NCBI GenBank assembly: GCA_003426165.1
Contig: QUAH01000008.1
Span: 1 to 64,000, forward strand
Reading direction: 5' to 3'
DNA from: Candidatus Saccharicenans subterraneus
GTDB taxonomy: Bacteria > Acidobacteriota > Aminicenantia > Aminicenantales > Saccharicenantaceae
Length of the DNA stretch: 64,000 nt
How positions within the stretch are numbered: the first letter of the stretch is position 1; each line of letters opens with the position of its first letter. Below the pieces are notes generated by a model, which did not search any database, was not told the DNA's origin, and saw only the letters and a list, made by a program, of their open reading frames with translations. Both the position numbers and the translations under genes were made by a program. This document shows, one piece after another, positions 1 through 8,540 of the stretch.

Positions 1-2
1 TT

Positions 3-191
3 GACGAATTTAACCTGAAGAAAGCCAAGGAGAAGGGCATTCTAATTGCCATCGGCACCGACACCCATTATGCCCACGGCTTCCAGATGATGCGCTTCGG
101 GGTGGGAGTGGCCCGCCGGGCCTGGCTCAGCAAGAAGGACGTGATCAACACCCTGCCCGTTGATAAGCTCTTAAAAATCTTTAAGCAATAG
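3..191 (+). CDS. polX: DNA polymerase X family, C-terminal PHP domain (partial)
   Basis: Only the last 62 codons are present; the frame is already open at the window edge and ends with TAG at 189-191. The fragment contains 'AIGTDTHY', then 'MMRFGVGVARRAW' and 'KKDVINTL'. This resembles the end of the PHP phosphoesterase domain of bacterial family X DNA polymerases, where the Asp/His of 'GTDxH' help bind metal and an arginine-rich strand-helix follows. PolX is a cytoplasmic gap-filling repair polymerase with a C-terminal 3'-5' exonuclease (PHP) activity. The polymerase domain lies outside the window, so a stand-alone PHP protein cannot be excluded. Confidence 0.75.
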   Translation, partial: DEFNLKKAKEKGILIAIGTDTHYAHGFQMMRFGVGVARRAWLSKKDVINTLPVDKLLKIFKQ

Positions 192-441
192 CGAAGCAGC
201 TTTAGTGCTTTTCCTGGTCAAGGTTTAATTGCTCCATAGGAGCTACTATAACTATTCAGCCAATGATAAGAAGTCAATGCGGCAAATTGGCGTTGGCATA
301 CAGTTAAAAAAAGGCTACTTGTCTAATTACATTAAAAGAATAATAAAATTAAAAAGGTTAATATAATAACAACAAGATTCAATATTTTTTTCATGTTAAT
401 TCATCCTTTTTCAATGCTTAAAAAACCTCATTAATGACATC

Positions 442-690
442 TTAAGCCCCGGTTTCTTGATCATAATTCCGTGGACTATCTTCATCAACCAGCTGGAAGA
501 GGTCTTCTACCCGGACGCCGAAGACCCGGGCCAGCTTCAGGGCCAGCACCGTGGACGGGACAAAAATCCCGTTTTCGATGGTGTTGATGGTCTTGCGGGT
601 CACCCCGACCCGCCTGGCCAGCTCTTCCTGTGTCCAATCCATGCGGGCCCGGTGGACCTTCAGGGTATTGCGAAGTGTTTCCCTGGGCAT
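442..690 (-). CDS. XRE-family HTH transcriptional regulator
   Basis: An 82-residue protein that is almost entirely one Cro/C1-type helix-turn-helix: 'WTQEELARRVGVTRKTINTIENG' spans the recognition helices, followed by 'PSTVLALKLARVFGVRVEDLF'. This is the usual architecture of small YgzD-like regulators. I start at the ATG at 690, which has AAGGA upstream; an in-frame TTG at 696 overlaps the stop of the preceding gene. It lies 2 bases after a small membrane-protein gene and is surely cotranscribed with it. Such pairs are usually autoregulated. Inverted repeats around the operon promoter fit that, but binding is inferred. The 250 bases downstream (192-441) are AT-rich and hold nothing I recognise. 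Confidence 0.85.
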   Translation of the reverse strand: MPRETLRNTLKVHRARMDWTQEELARRVGVTRKTINTIENGIFVPSTVLALKLARVFGVRVEDLFQLVDEDSPRNYDQETGA

Positions 691-692
691 GG

Positions 693-1142
693 TCAATCCT
701 TTTCCAGGCGGTAAAATTTGAGGTTGTAAGAAAAGGCTCCAACCATCAACAGACCGAAGAATACCGATCTGGTATCCTTAATCGGGAAGAAAAGGTTGAA
801 AACCGCAAAAAAGGCCAATCCAGCCAGCATGGCCAAGAACCCATACTTGAAGGCCAGCAGGGTGTTTAGCTGGACCCGTTCGTCATTCAAGGTTTCCTGG
901 AGAGCAGGGTTCGTTTTGATTTCCTTGTTTACCCTGATCAGGGCGCCGAAAGAATAGAGCAGGATAATCAGCCCAATGGCGAAGGGCACAGCAATGGCAT
1001 AATCCAGGGGATCAGTCAAGATGCCTGTCTCTTTCAGGATGAACCTGACAATCCAGGCACCAAAGAAAATAATAGCCCCGACTACATAGGTTCCCAGAAT
1101 TTTTCTCCGCTTCTGGTCGATTCGTTCAATGATATCGTTCAT
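693..1142 (-). CDS. four-helix membrane protein paired with XRE regulator (DUF2178-like)
   Basis: A 149-residue protein with four hydrophobic segments, at about residues 17-38, 48-68, 95-118 and 125-142. The loop motif 'NDERVQL' before the third helix resembles the conserved DER motif of DUF2178-like membrane proteins that commonly sit beside an XRE regulator. Function of that family is unknown to me. The ATG at 1142 has AAGGAG 5 bases upstream. The gene is first in a two-gene operon with the HTH regulator, whose start follows its stop by 2 bases. Membrane-stress sensing or control of the partner's activity are possibilities only. Confidence 0.75.
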   Translation of the reverse strand: MNDIIERIDQKRRKILGTYVVGAIIFFGAWIVRFILKETGILTDPLDYAIAVPFAIGLIILLYSFGALIRVNKEIKTNPALQETLNDERVQLNTLLAFKYGFLAMLAGLAFFAVFNLFFPIKDTRSVFFGLLMVGAFSYNLKFYRLEKD

Positions 1143-1174
1143 TTTTATCTCCTTAGAGTATTACAGGTAAGTAT

Positions 1175-1217
1175 CATTATGTTACTTACGCTATACATAA
1201 TGTAACCTATGCGTTAC
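1175..1217. promoter_or_regulatory. candidate operator repeats over the XRE operon promoter
   Basis: Two inverted repeats cover the -10 and spacer: GTAAC-N6-GTTAC (1202-1217) and CATTATG-N14-CATAATG (1175-1202). A further GTTAC sits at 1181-1185. Repeats at this position are typical of XRE autorepressor operators. That the downstream HTH protein binds here is inference. Confidence 0.5.
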
Positions 1218-1227
1218 TCTTTGTCAA
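1199..1227 (-). promoter_or_regulatory. sigma70-type promoter of membrane protein/XRE operon
   Basis: On the minus strand, TTGACA (1222-1227) is separated by 17 bases from TACATT (1199-1204), a 4/6 -10 match. The predicted start is near 1192, giving a leader of about 50 bases before the ATG at 1142. Confidence 0.65.
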
Positions 1228-1303
1228 GTGTTTTCTTAAAATATTTTTCCGAGCCTTCTCCATCAAGGAAAGGATTTTCCTATTCTCCAGATCTCTGGAA
1301 CTC

Positions 1304-1342
1304 ATGATCAAGGTTGATCATCAGGTACGGTTATTGTAAAAA
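1304..1342 (+). promoter_or_regulatory. palindrome overlapping a putative promoter of the DUF5703 gene
   Basis: A perfect inverted repeat ATGATCA-AGGT-TGATCAT (1304-1321) overlaps TTGATC (1314-1319). With a 17-base spacer to TAAAAA (1337-1342), this makes a modest sigma70-like promoter (4/6 and 4/6). The predicted start is near 1349, 13 bases before the chosen ATG. The palindrome covering the -35 looks like a repressor site; the binding protein is unknown. Confidence 0.4.
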
Positions 1343-1361
1343 CGAATGCGGGGATAAAAGC

Positions 1362-3695
1362 ATGAACGATCTTATAAAAAAGCTTCTCGGCGGGATATTA
1401 AATCGATCAATATCAAATTATGGCCTGCTTCTAAGACTTTTCCTTCTCCTAATATTGATAGTATTTATTACTTTTTCATGTTCCCGAGAGACCTACGACC
1501 CTCTAGCCGGGCTGGAAAAATTTAATGTGGTCTGGGATTCGCCGAGCAATGACACCTGGGGCACCATGCCCTGCGGAAATGGCGATATTGGTCTCAATGT
1601 CTGGGTGGAAGAAAGCGGCGATTTACTTTTTTACATCGGCAAGACGGACTCCTGGGACGATAACAGCCGGCTGGTAAAGGTCGGGAAAGTCAGGGTTCAA
1701 TTAGAGCCTAATCCCCTGCTGGAGGATAAACAATTCAGGCAAACCCTTCGCCTGGCCGAAGGAACGATTGAAGTCCTTTGGGGGCAGGGAGAAAACCAGG
1801 TCAAACTGCGGGTGTGGGTGGACGCCAACCATCCGGTAATTCATGTGGCCGCAGACAGCAGGAAGCCGGTCAGGGCCACGGCTAAAATCGAACTCTGGCG
1901 CACCGAGCCTTACGAACTACCGAGTATTGAAGTCAGCGATGTGCATTTTGACCACTATGTGCCGGGCAACAAGCACTTCCCAACAGTGGTTGAACCCGAT
2001 ACAGTTATTACCGGTCTTCCTGACAGCATAGGCTGGTACCACCACAACAAAAAATCAGTGGGCCCGGCACTCTGCGCCGAGCTTCAGGATATGCAAGGAT
2101 TCAAGCAGGAAGACCCCATACTTCACAGGACATTCGGGGCCGTTATCAGAGCAAGCAGGGCTAAAAAAATTGATGACCTGAACCTGCTCTCGCCTGAAAG
2201 CAACTCTCATTTATTCAGCATCTATGTCCTGACCAAACATCCAGGTTCCCCTGAAGACTGGCTGAAGGCAGTTGAACAAATCAGCAAAGCCACGGAAAAA
2301 ATCCCCTTTAAGACCAGGCTTCAGGCCCACCGAGCCTGGTGGCAGGAGTTCTGGAACCGGAGCTGGATTGATATCCACTCCAAGAGCCCAGGTGATGACG
2401 CTCATATTCTGACCCGCGCTTATGTGCTGCAGCGGTTCATCAATGCCTGCGGCGGCCGCGGCCAGTATCCAATAAAGTTTAACGGTTCAATTTTCACGGT
2501 GCCCAACCCGGGAAGCCCTGGCGACGCCGATTACCGGCGCTGGGGACCTGGCTACTGGTGGCAGAACACTCGTCTACCCTACATCAGCATGTGCGCGTCG
2601 GGTGACTTTGATCTGCTGGAGCCTTTATATCGCATGTACTGCGGCGACGTCCTGGAAATGGCTAAATACCGGACGAAACATTATTTCGGGCATGAGGGAG
2701 CATATTTCAACGAATGCGTCTATTTCTGGGGCGCGGCCTTCAATGAATCCTATGGCTGGACGCCGCGGGAAAAACGAACGGTGGTGGAGAACGAAAGCCG
2801 CTGGCACCGCTGGGAATGGCAGGGTGGAATTGAGCTGCTTTACCTGCTGCTCGACCATTACGAGCACATTCTTGATGAGAAGCTGCTCAGAGAGCGAGTG
2901 CTGCCGCTGGCCCATGAAGTGTTAACATTCTACGATCAGCATTACGGCGTTGATGACCGTGGAAAAATCATCCTGGAGCCGGCCCAGGCCCTGGAGACCT
3001 GGTGGGACTGCCGCAACCCGATGCCGGAAATAGCCGGGATTCTGGCCGTCACAGAGCGACTTCTGTATCTGGCCGGGGATAAAGTGAGCGCTGAAGAGAA
3101 AGCTTTATGGCAACGGATGCATGACAAGATGCCAGAACTTCCAACCCGCGAGTTCGATGGCGTGAGGATGCTGGCACCGGCCGAAAGATTTGCCGATAAG
3201 CACAACATAGAAAATCCCGAACTTTATGCTGTGTTTCCATACCGGCGCATAGCCATTGGACGACCGGGAATTGAGCTGGCCATTGAAGCCTTAAACCGCC
3301 GGGAGGACCGCGGAAATTTCGGCTGGCGTCAGGATGATATTTTCATGGCCTACCTGGGCCTTACTGAACAGGCCCGTGAATACGTGGTTGGCCGGGCCAG
3401 GAACTGGCATCAGGAATCGCGCTTCCCGGCCTTCTGGGGGCCAAATTACGACTGGATTCCCGACCAGGACCACGGCGGCGTGCTGTTGAAGGCTACCCAG
3501 GCCATGCTGATGCAGACTGACGGTAAGAAAATTTATCTTCTTCCCGCCTGGCCGAAGGACTGGGAGGCGGACTTCAAGCTGCATGCGCCCTATAAGACCT
3601 TGGTTGAAGGCCAGGTCCGCCAGGGAAGGATTATAAGGCTAAAAGTCACCCCTGCCTCCCGCCGCCGAGACGTAGAAATCATGCTCAAAAATTAA
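1362..3695 (+). CDS. secreted DUF5703-type glycoside-hydrolase-like lipoprotein
   Basis: A 777-residue protein. After a basic N-terminus there is a long hydrophobic stretch ending 'ITFSC', a plausible but imperfect lipobox, so it is probably an exported lipoprotein. The segment 'KFNVVWDSPSNDTWGTMPCG' followed by 'GDIGLNVWVEE' and 'YIGKTDSWDDN' is the signature start of DUF5703, an N-terminal beta-sandwich next to an (alpha/alpha)6 barrel related to GH95/GH65-type enzymes. Trp-rich motifs of the barrel (around residues 385-480 and 540-640) fit carbohydrate binding. Substrate is unknown. I start at 1362 because the longer frame would begin with a TTG that doubles as a possible -35 box; GGGGA precedes this ATG. 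Confidence 0.7.
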   Translation: MNDLIKKLLGGILNRSISNYGLLLRLFLLLILIVFITFSCSRETYDPLAGLEKFNVVWDSPSNDTWGTMPCGNGDIGLNVWVEESGDLLFYIGKTDSWDDNSRLVKVGKVRVQLEPNPLLEDKQFRQTLRLAEGTIEVLWGQGENQVKLRVWVDANHPVIHVAADSRKPVRATAKIELWRTEPYELPSIEVSDVHFDHYVPGNKHFPTVVEPDTVITGLPDSIGWYHHNKKSVGPALCAELQDMQGFKQEDPILHRTFGAVIRASRAKKIDDLNLLSPESNSHLFSIYVLTKHPGSPEDWLKAVEQISKATEKIPFKTRLQAHRAWWQEFWNRSWIDIHSKSPGDDAHILTRAYVLQRFINACGGRGQYPIKFNGSIFTVPNPGSPGDADYRRWGPGYWWQNTRLPYISMCASGDFDLLEPLYRMYCGDVLEMAKYRTKHYFGHEGAYFNECVYFWGAAFNESYGWTPREKRTVVENESRWHRWEWQGGIELLYLLLDHYEHILDEKLLRERVLPLAHEVLTFYDQHYGVDDRGKIILEPAQALETWWDCRNPMPEIAGILAVTERLLYLAGDKVSAEEKALWQRMHDKMPELPTREFDGVRMLAPAERFADKHNIENPELYAVFPYRRIAIGRPGIELAIEALNRREDRGNFGWRQDDIFMAYLGLTEQAREYVVGRARNWHQESRFPAFWGPNYDWIPDQDHGGVLLKATQAMLMQTDGKKIYLLPAWPKDWEADFKLHAPYKTLVEGQVRQGRIIRLKVTPASRRRDVEIMLKN

Positions 3696-3790
3696 AAATA
3701 TCGGCTAAAGAGAATAATTAAAATCAACATGATTGCCTGTTAGGTATTTGTCCAGCGGTTTTCCGGGGCCGCTTTTCCGATAAGAATGCC

Positions 3791-3825
3791 GAAAAATAAA
3801 AAGGGGGACACTTGCGTGTCCCCCT
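3791..3825 (-). terminator. intrinsic terminator of the outer-membrane barrel gene
   Basis: A perfect 10-bp stem with a 4-base loop (AGGGGGACAC / GTGTCCCCCT, 3802-3825). Read on the minus strand it is followed by a T-rich run (complement of 3791-3801). It lies 30 bases past the stop of the barrel gene; its plus-strand side is less U-rich. Confidence 0.85.
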
Positions 3826-3855
3826 CTCGTTTGTCGTCTGTTGGGTCCAGACTGC

Positions 3856-4509
3856 TTAGAAACCAATTCCGAGCATAAACAGCCAGGTCCTGTTCTTGAT
3901 TGAAAAGTTACCTTCTGTGGTCTCAGCAATGTTGGACAGGCCCAGGTCATAGCGAATGTCTGCATGGAGCGTCAGCCTGGACATCTTCTTAGCCAATCCC
4001 AAACCAACGGTCACACCGTATTCCACATTTTTAATTTCATCCTTGAAATCATAGGTGTATTCTTCGCCCGGTATTTTTATCTTCTGCTTGGCGGCCAGAT
4101 TAAAGCCAATAAAGGGACCGGCGAAAATAGAAGGGATAAGCTTTGAGTCTTCCTTCTGGAAGCTGTACATCAAGAGCAGCGGGATTTCCAGATAGTCCGC
4201 GTTGAACCATACGGTGCCAGTGACTTCGCCCTCTGTGATGTTTACCTTTGAGCCCTTTTGAATGTAAAGGACCTCGGGCTGAAAGCTGAAATTCTTGGCC
4301 AGTCCAATGTTGGAAAAAACTCCGAATACGAATCCTGCTTTACTCTTGAGCGGATAACCTTCAAAGAGAGGTTCGCTGGTGGACCAGTTGGCCAGAGCCA
4401 GACCGGCCTTAACCCCGAACTTGACAGCGGAAAATCCCGGGGATACCAGCAGGCCGACCAGCAACAGGCTGACCACAAATACTCCCAATCTTTTTGTCTT
4501 GTTTCTCAT
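3856..4509 (-). CDS. outer-membrane beta-barrel protein (PorT/OMP_b-brl type)
   Basis: A 217-residue protein with a clear signal peptide ('GVFVVSLLLVGLLVSPGFSA', residues 9-28) followed by 'VKFGVKAGLALANW', the usual first strand of small PorT-like barrels. The rest alternates hydrophobic and polar residues and ends 'TWLFMLGIGF', a C-terminal aromatic strand typical for outer-membrane barrels. Role is unknown; relatives are eight-stranded barrels. Two consecutive ATG codons follow AGGAGG; I choose the second (4509) for spacing. It is a single-gene unit with a strong terminator. Confidence 0.75.
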   Translation of the reverse strand: MRNKTKRLGVFVVSLLLVGLLVSPGFSAVKFGVKAGLALANWSTSEPLFEGYPLKSKAGFVFGVFSNIGLAKNFSFQPEVLYIQKGSKVNITEGEVTGTVWFNADYLEIPLLLMYSFQKEDSKLIPSIFAGPFIGFNLAAKQKIKIPGEEYTYDFKDEIKNVEYGVTVGLGLAKKMSRLTLHADIRYDLGLSNIAETTEGNFSIKNRTWLFMLGIGF

Positions 4510-4828
4510 CATTCCTCCTGTGAAAATTTGCACTGGACTGGATAAGCCAGATTTCATCCAGCCCGTAAAGCGCCATCCAAGACTAATCATAATTCCCTTT
4601 CACTGACAAAACCTGTGAAGTGATCGAGCGGGTCTTGCCTTAAGACGGAATTATCTTTTCATCTATTAGTCGGCACTATATCCAATATATTGAGAAAAAG
4701 CAAGATAAATCATTTGATTTGGTACAAAAAACAACATAAATTAAAAAATCACCCATAATAATTAAGATGGCTTTACTGAACCTACCGACTTGAAGGGAAA
4801 TTCGGGAATTAGTATTGTGCCCTCGTTT
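4510..4828. other. intergenic region between rtcB end and barrel gene
   Basis: About 320 bases without a gene. It holds the barrel gene's Shine-Dalgarno. On the minus strand TTGCTT (4698-4703), a 17-base spacer and TATAGT (4675-4680) could be a promoter, but the leader would be about 160 bases. I see no terminator for rtcB and no RNA gene. Confidence 0.4.
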
Positions 4829-6250
4829 TTAACCCTTCATGACCCCGATGGGGACGAGGCGGGCCACCAGTTTTCCCAGCTTCGTTTCGTGGGACACCCG
4901 CACCACCTCATCCACGTCCTTGTAAGCCGCCGAAGCCTCCTCGGCCACTCCCTTCCAGCTGGTGGCCTTGAGCTCAACACCCTTTTTGGCCAGTTCATCC
5001 CTGATCTGTTCTCCCCGAAACCTGCGCAAAGCTTCATTCCGGCTCATCACCCGGCCTGCACCATGGGCCGTCGAGCTGAAACTCATCTCTTCTGCATCCT
5101 TGGTTCCCACCAGCACATAAGAAGCCGTGCCCATGCTGCCCGGTATCAGCACCGGCTGGCCCACCTGACGGTAAACTTCCGGAATCTCCGCACGGCCCGG
5201 ACCGAAGCTCCTGGTGGCACCCTTCCTGTGGACGCAAAGGAGCTTCTCTTTTCCATTAACCGTGTGCTTTTCCACCTTGGCCACGTTATGGCAGACGTCG
5301 TAAATCTGCCTCATGCCCTTCGAGGAACCCATTACCCTGGCAAAAACGTCCCTGACCCAGTGGGCAATCATCTGGCGGTTGGCAAAAGCATAATTCACCG
5401 CGGCGCACATCGACTTGTAATAGCGCTGGCCGAGGTCGGACCTGAACGGAGCATTGATCAATTCCCGGTCGGGCAGACCCTTGAACCCGAACTTATTCTC
5501 CATCAGCTCGATGTAATCTGTGGCAATCTGATGGCCCAGGCCACGGCTGCCGCAGTGGATCATAACCAGCACCTGGCCCTTCTCATTGATGCCAAACGCC
5601 CTGGCCACTTCGGCATCGTAAATTTCATCCACTTTCTGAATTTCCAGGAAATGGTTGCCGGCTCCCAGGGTCCCCAGCTGCGGAATTCCCCTCTCCATGG
5701 CTCTATCCGAAATAAACTCCCAGGAGGCATCCTTCATCCGGCCGCGCTCTTCGGTCCGGTCTAAGTCTTCGGCTGTGCCGTAGCCCTGCTCCACGGCCCA
5801 TTCCGCGCCCCTGACCAGAATTTCCTTTAATACGTTGCGGCTCAGCTTGGTAATGCCGCCCTTCCCCACTCCGGCCGGAACTTCCTTGAAGATTTCAGCC
5901 AGGAGCTCCTTCCTTTTGGCTGTGATGTCGCTCTCCTTGTAATCAGTCCGCAGCAGCCTGACCCCGCAGTTTATGTCATAGCCAACGCCACCCGGAGAAA
6001 TGATGCCTTCGTCCAGGTCGAAAGCGGCCACGCCACCGATGGGAAAACCGTAGCCCTGGTGAGCATCGGGCATGACGTAGGACATCCGCTGAATCCCGGG
6101 CAGGCAGGCCACGTTGCGAGCTTGCTGCAGGGTTTGATCGCGCCTGGCCAGCTCGATTAACTTTTCCGAGGCGTAAATCCTGGCCGGGACCTTCATTTCC
6201 CCCGACTTAGGTATTTCCCAGACAAATTCGCTGATTCTTACCAGGTCCAT
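4829..6250 (-). CDS. rtcB: RtcB-type tRNA-splicing/RNA ligase
   Basis: A 473-residue protein of normal family length. RtcB joins 2',3'-cyclic phosphate (or 3'-phosphate) and 5'-hydroxyl RNA ends using GTP and manganese in the cytoplasm. Visible signatures are 'MPDAHQGYGFPIGG' (60-73), 'GGVGYDINCGVRLL' (87-100, metal-binding Asp and Cys), 'GAGNHFLE', 'HCGSRGLGHQ' and 'HRKGATRSFGPG', the segment that carries the guanylylated histidine. GAGGTGAG lies just before the ATG. The archease gene ends 8 bases upstream, so both proteins come from one mRNA, as expected for an enzyme and its activator. It is the last gene of an operon that also holds nth and amrS. Confidence 0.96.
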   Translation of the reverse strand: MDLVRISEFVWEIPKSGEMKVPARIYASEKLIELARRDQTLQQARNVACLPGIQRMSYVMPDAHQGYGFPIGGVAAFDLDEGIISPGGVGYDINCGVRLLRTDYKESDITAKRKELLAEIFKEVPAGVGKGGITKLSRNVLKEILVRGAEWAVEQGYGTAEDLDRTEERGRMKDASWEFISDRAMERGIPQLGTLGAGNHFLEIQKVDEIYDAEVARAFGINEKGQVLVMIHCGSRGLGHQIATDYIELMENKFGFKGLPDRELINAPFRSDLGQRYYKSMCAAVNYAFANRQMIAHWVRDVFARVMGSSKGMRQIYDVCHNVAKVEKHTVNGKEKLLCVHRKGATRSFGPGRAEIPEVYRQVGQPVLIPGSMGTASYVLVGTKDAEEMSFSSTAHGAGRVMSRNEALRRFRGEQIRDELAKKGVELKATSWKGVAEEASAAYKDVDEVVRVSHETKLGKLVARLVPIGVMKG

Positions 6251-6258
6251 GGCTCACC

Positions 6259-6699
6259 TCACATGTCGACGACCACCTGAAGAACCAGGCCGTCGCCGCT
6301 TTTCTCGATTTTCATTTCATTATAGGTAACGGCCTTGACCTGGCCGTAAATTTCATACTGCGGGGAAATCCGGTCCCCGGCAACTTCCGCCTCCAGGCGG
6401 TATGTCTTCTTTCCATTTTGTGAGATCTCTTCGACCCTGATCTCATTCACCCGGCCGAGCAGGAATGATTTTACTTCCAGCAAGTAAATCAATTCCGTCA
6501 GAAATTTGACGGTCAGCTGCTCCGGCCCGGTCGCTTCCAGCCTGATCGTTTCCCTGATCTCAGGCTTGATTCTTTCCGGGTCCCACATCAGGGAAGCCAG
6601 GGCCAGGGCGGCATTCTCCAGGCATTCTCCCAGGCTGCGGCCGTAGGCCCGGAACTTGCCGTCGGCCATGTGTTCCAGGATTTCATACCTCTTTTCCAT
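6259..6699 (-). CDS. archease, RtcB activator
   Basis: A 146-residue protein beginning 'YEILEHMADGKFRAYG', a variant of the family's 'H.aDigi.a.G' start, with 'ENAALALASLMWDP' and 'FLTELIYLLEVKSFLL'. The C-terminal 'VKAVTYNEMKIE' matches the family's 'VKAvTyh' motif. Archease speeds RtcB guanylylation and relaxes its nucleotide specificity; conserved acidic residues near the ends bind metal. It sits directly before rtcB with an 8-base gap. No strong Shine-Dalgarno is visible before its ATG, so translation may depend partly on the upstream gene. Confidence 0.93.
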   Translation of the reverse strand: MEKRYEILEHMADGKFRAYGRSLGECLENAALALASLMWDPERIKPEIRETIRLEATGPEQLTVKFLTELIYLLEVKSFLLGRVNEIRVEEISQNGKKTYRLEAEVAGDRISPQYEIYGQVKAVTYNEMKIEKSGDGLVLQVVVDM

Positions 6700-6733
6700 G
6701 CCAGGATGCCCCGTTATTATTTTAGCAGAAGTC

Positions 6734-7774
6734 TCAGAACCGGAAAGGCAGGCTCCGGGTAAAGATTCCGGCTATGGTCTGACCGCACTTCGGGCAATGA
6801 CCATCCTCCAGAAGATTGGACTTCACCCAGAGGCCCTCCCTCCGGATGACGGCCGTCCCGCACTGCGGGCAGTGGGTATCCTCGCCTTCTCCCCAGACAT
6901 TGCCCAGGTAAACATAGCGCAGCCCCTCGGCCTGCCCTATCTCCCGGGCCCTTTTCAGGGTGGCCAGAGGCGTGTTCACAGATTTCAGGTACTTATAGTC
7001 CGGGTGAAACCGGCTCAGGTGCCAGGGTATGTCACGGTCGACCCCGGCCAGAAACCTGGCTATGCCCCGCAGCTCCTCTTCCGAATCGTTGAGTTCGGGG
7101 ATAACCAGGGTGGTCACCTCCACCCAGATACCGAGCTCCCTCATCTTTTGAATGCTGTCCAGGACGGGCTGCAGCCTGGCCTTGCACATCTTCTGGTAAC
7201 TCTCATCTCGGAAGAATTTCAGGTCGACGTTGGCCGCATCCAGGTAGGGCTTGATTTCTTCCAGGGCCTCCGCGGTCATGTAACCGTTGGTAACAAAGTT
7301 ATTCTTGAGGCCCGACTCTTTAGCCAGGCGGGCAGTTTCATAAGCGTATTCAAAAAATATGGTCGGTTCGGTGTAGGTGTAGGAAATGCTCTCGCAGTCA
7401 CTGAGCAGGGCCTGCCGGACCACCTCCTTGACCGGCAGGTGCCGGCTCTGGATTCCGCTTTTCCCGTCGGACAATCTGGTCTGAGATATCTCCCAGTTCT
7501 GGCAGAAAGGACAGCGGAAATTACAACCGATGGTGGCAATGGACAGCGATTTGCTTCCTGGTAAAAAATGGTAAAGCGGCTTTTTCTCTATGGGGTCGAT
7601 GTGGGCGGCGATGGCCTCCTCGTATACATGGGTATAAAGAACCCCATCCAGGTTCTGCCTGACGCCACACAGGCCGAACTGGCCCTCGCCCAGCAGGCAG
7701 CGGTGAGCGCAGAGACGGCAGGCCACCCTGTTGCCATCCTGCCGGACATAGAGCATAGCTTCTCGCCGCGGCAT
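6734..7774 (-). CDS. amrS: AmmeMemoRadiSam-system radical SAM enzyme
   Basis: A 346-residue radical SAM protein. The cluster motif is 'CNFRCPFC' (Cx3Cx2C, about 84-91), preceded by an N-terminal 'CRLCAHRC' cysteine set; the C-terminus carries a zinc-ribbon-like pair 'CPQC'...'CPKC'. This layout fits AmrS, a relative of pyruvate-formate-lyase activating enzyme encoded with AMMECR1 and Memo proteins. Those two partners are not in this window, and the target of the system is uncertain. The ATG follows immediately after the TAA of nth with no gap, so the two are translationally coupled. Confidence 0.88.
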   Translation of the reverse strand: MPRREAMLYVRQDGNRVACRLCAHRCLLGEGQFGLCGVRQNLDGVLYTHVYEEAIAAHIDPIEKKPLYHFLPGSKSLSIATIGCNFRCPFCQNWEISQTRLSDGKSGIQSRHLPVKEVVRQALLSDCESISYTYTEPTIFFEYAYETARLAKESGLKNNFVTNGYMTAEALEEIKPYLDAANVDLKFFRDESYQKMCKARLQPVLDSIQKMRELGIWVEVTTLVIPELNDSEEELRGIARFLAGVDRDIPWHLSRFHPDYKYLKSVNTPLATLKRAREIGQAEGLRYVYLGNVWGEGEDTHCPQCGTAVIRREGLWVKSNLLEDGHCPKCGQTIAGIFTRSLPFRF

Positions 7775-8524
7775 TTATTTTCTCCCTGAGAACAGCCTGG
7801 AAAACTTTTCAAAAGACGGACAGAGATGCTTGATAACACACTGCGGGCAGAGCGGCTTTCGGGCCTGGCAGACCTTCCGCCCGTGGTCAACCAGCAGAAA
7901 ATTAAAGTCCAGCCAGTCTTCCCGGGGCACAATTTCCATCAGGTCGCGTTCGATCTTATCCGGGTCAGACTGGCGGCTGAGTCCCAGGCGCTCAGACAGT
8001 CTCCGGACGTGGGTATCGACGGCTATACCCTCTGCCTTTCTGAAGGCCGAGGACAGGACGATGTTGGCCGTCTTGCGGGCCACTCCGGGCAGTTTGACCA
8101 GTTCCTCCATGGTGTCCGGCACCTTTCCTCCGTACTCGGACACCAGCTTGTTGGCCAGACCGATTATGTTCCTGGCCTTGTTCCGGAAAAAGCCGGTAGA
8201 CCGGATATCGTTCTCCAGCTCCTCCTGCCGGGCCCGGGCCATAGCCTCCACGGTCGGGTATTTCTGGAAAAGGCCCGGGGTGACCTTGTTAACCCGCTCA
8301 TCGGTGCACTGGGCGGCCAGGATGGTGGCCACCAGCAGTTCAAAGGGAGTGCGGTAATTCAGAGCTGTTTTCGGCTGGGGATATTCCTTCCTCAGGATTT
8401 TAATTATCTCCTTGATTCTTTTTTTTCTTTCTTCTAAGTCACCGGGAACTGCCCCTGCGGACGACAGCCGTTTCCTGGCCTGCTTAGATTTTTCTTTAAC
8501 CCTTTCTTTTTTCCCTTGGACCAT
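7775..8524 (-). CDS. nth: endonuclease III
   Basis: A 249-residue base-excision-repair glycosylase/AP lyase. The HhH-GPD core is plain: 'LLVATILAAQCTDERVNKVT', the hairpin 'LPGVARKTANIVL' with the catalytic lysine, and 'VDTHVRRLSERLG' with the catalytic aspartate. The C-terminal [4Fe-4S] motif is complete: Cx6Cx2Cx5C ('CQARKPLCPQCVIKHLC'). About 35 extra basic residues precede the core. I start at 8524 because GGAGG is correctly spaced; the longer frame would overlap the preceding gene. It lies between an M50 protease gene and amrS. Confidence 0.95.
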   Translation of the reverse strand: MVQGKKERVKEKSKQARKRLSSAGAVPGDLEERKKRIKEIIKILRKEYPQPKTALNYRTPFELLVATILAAQCTDERVNKVTPGLFQKYPTVEAMARARQEELENDIRSTGFFRNKARNIIGLANKLVSEYGGKVPDTMEELVKLPGVARKTANIVLSSAFRKAEGIAVDTHVRRLSERLGLSRQSDPDKIERDLMEIVPREDWLDFNFLLVDHGRKVCQARKPLCPQCVIKHLCPSFEKFSRLFSGRK

Positions 8525-8540
8525 GGCCGCCTCCAACGCT

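Noticed and set aside
4790-5764. 324-codon plus-strand frame opposite rtcB
   Set aside because: Antisense to the conserved RtcB catalytic region; composition typical of shadow frames.
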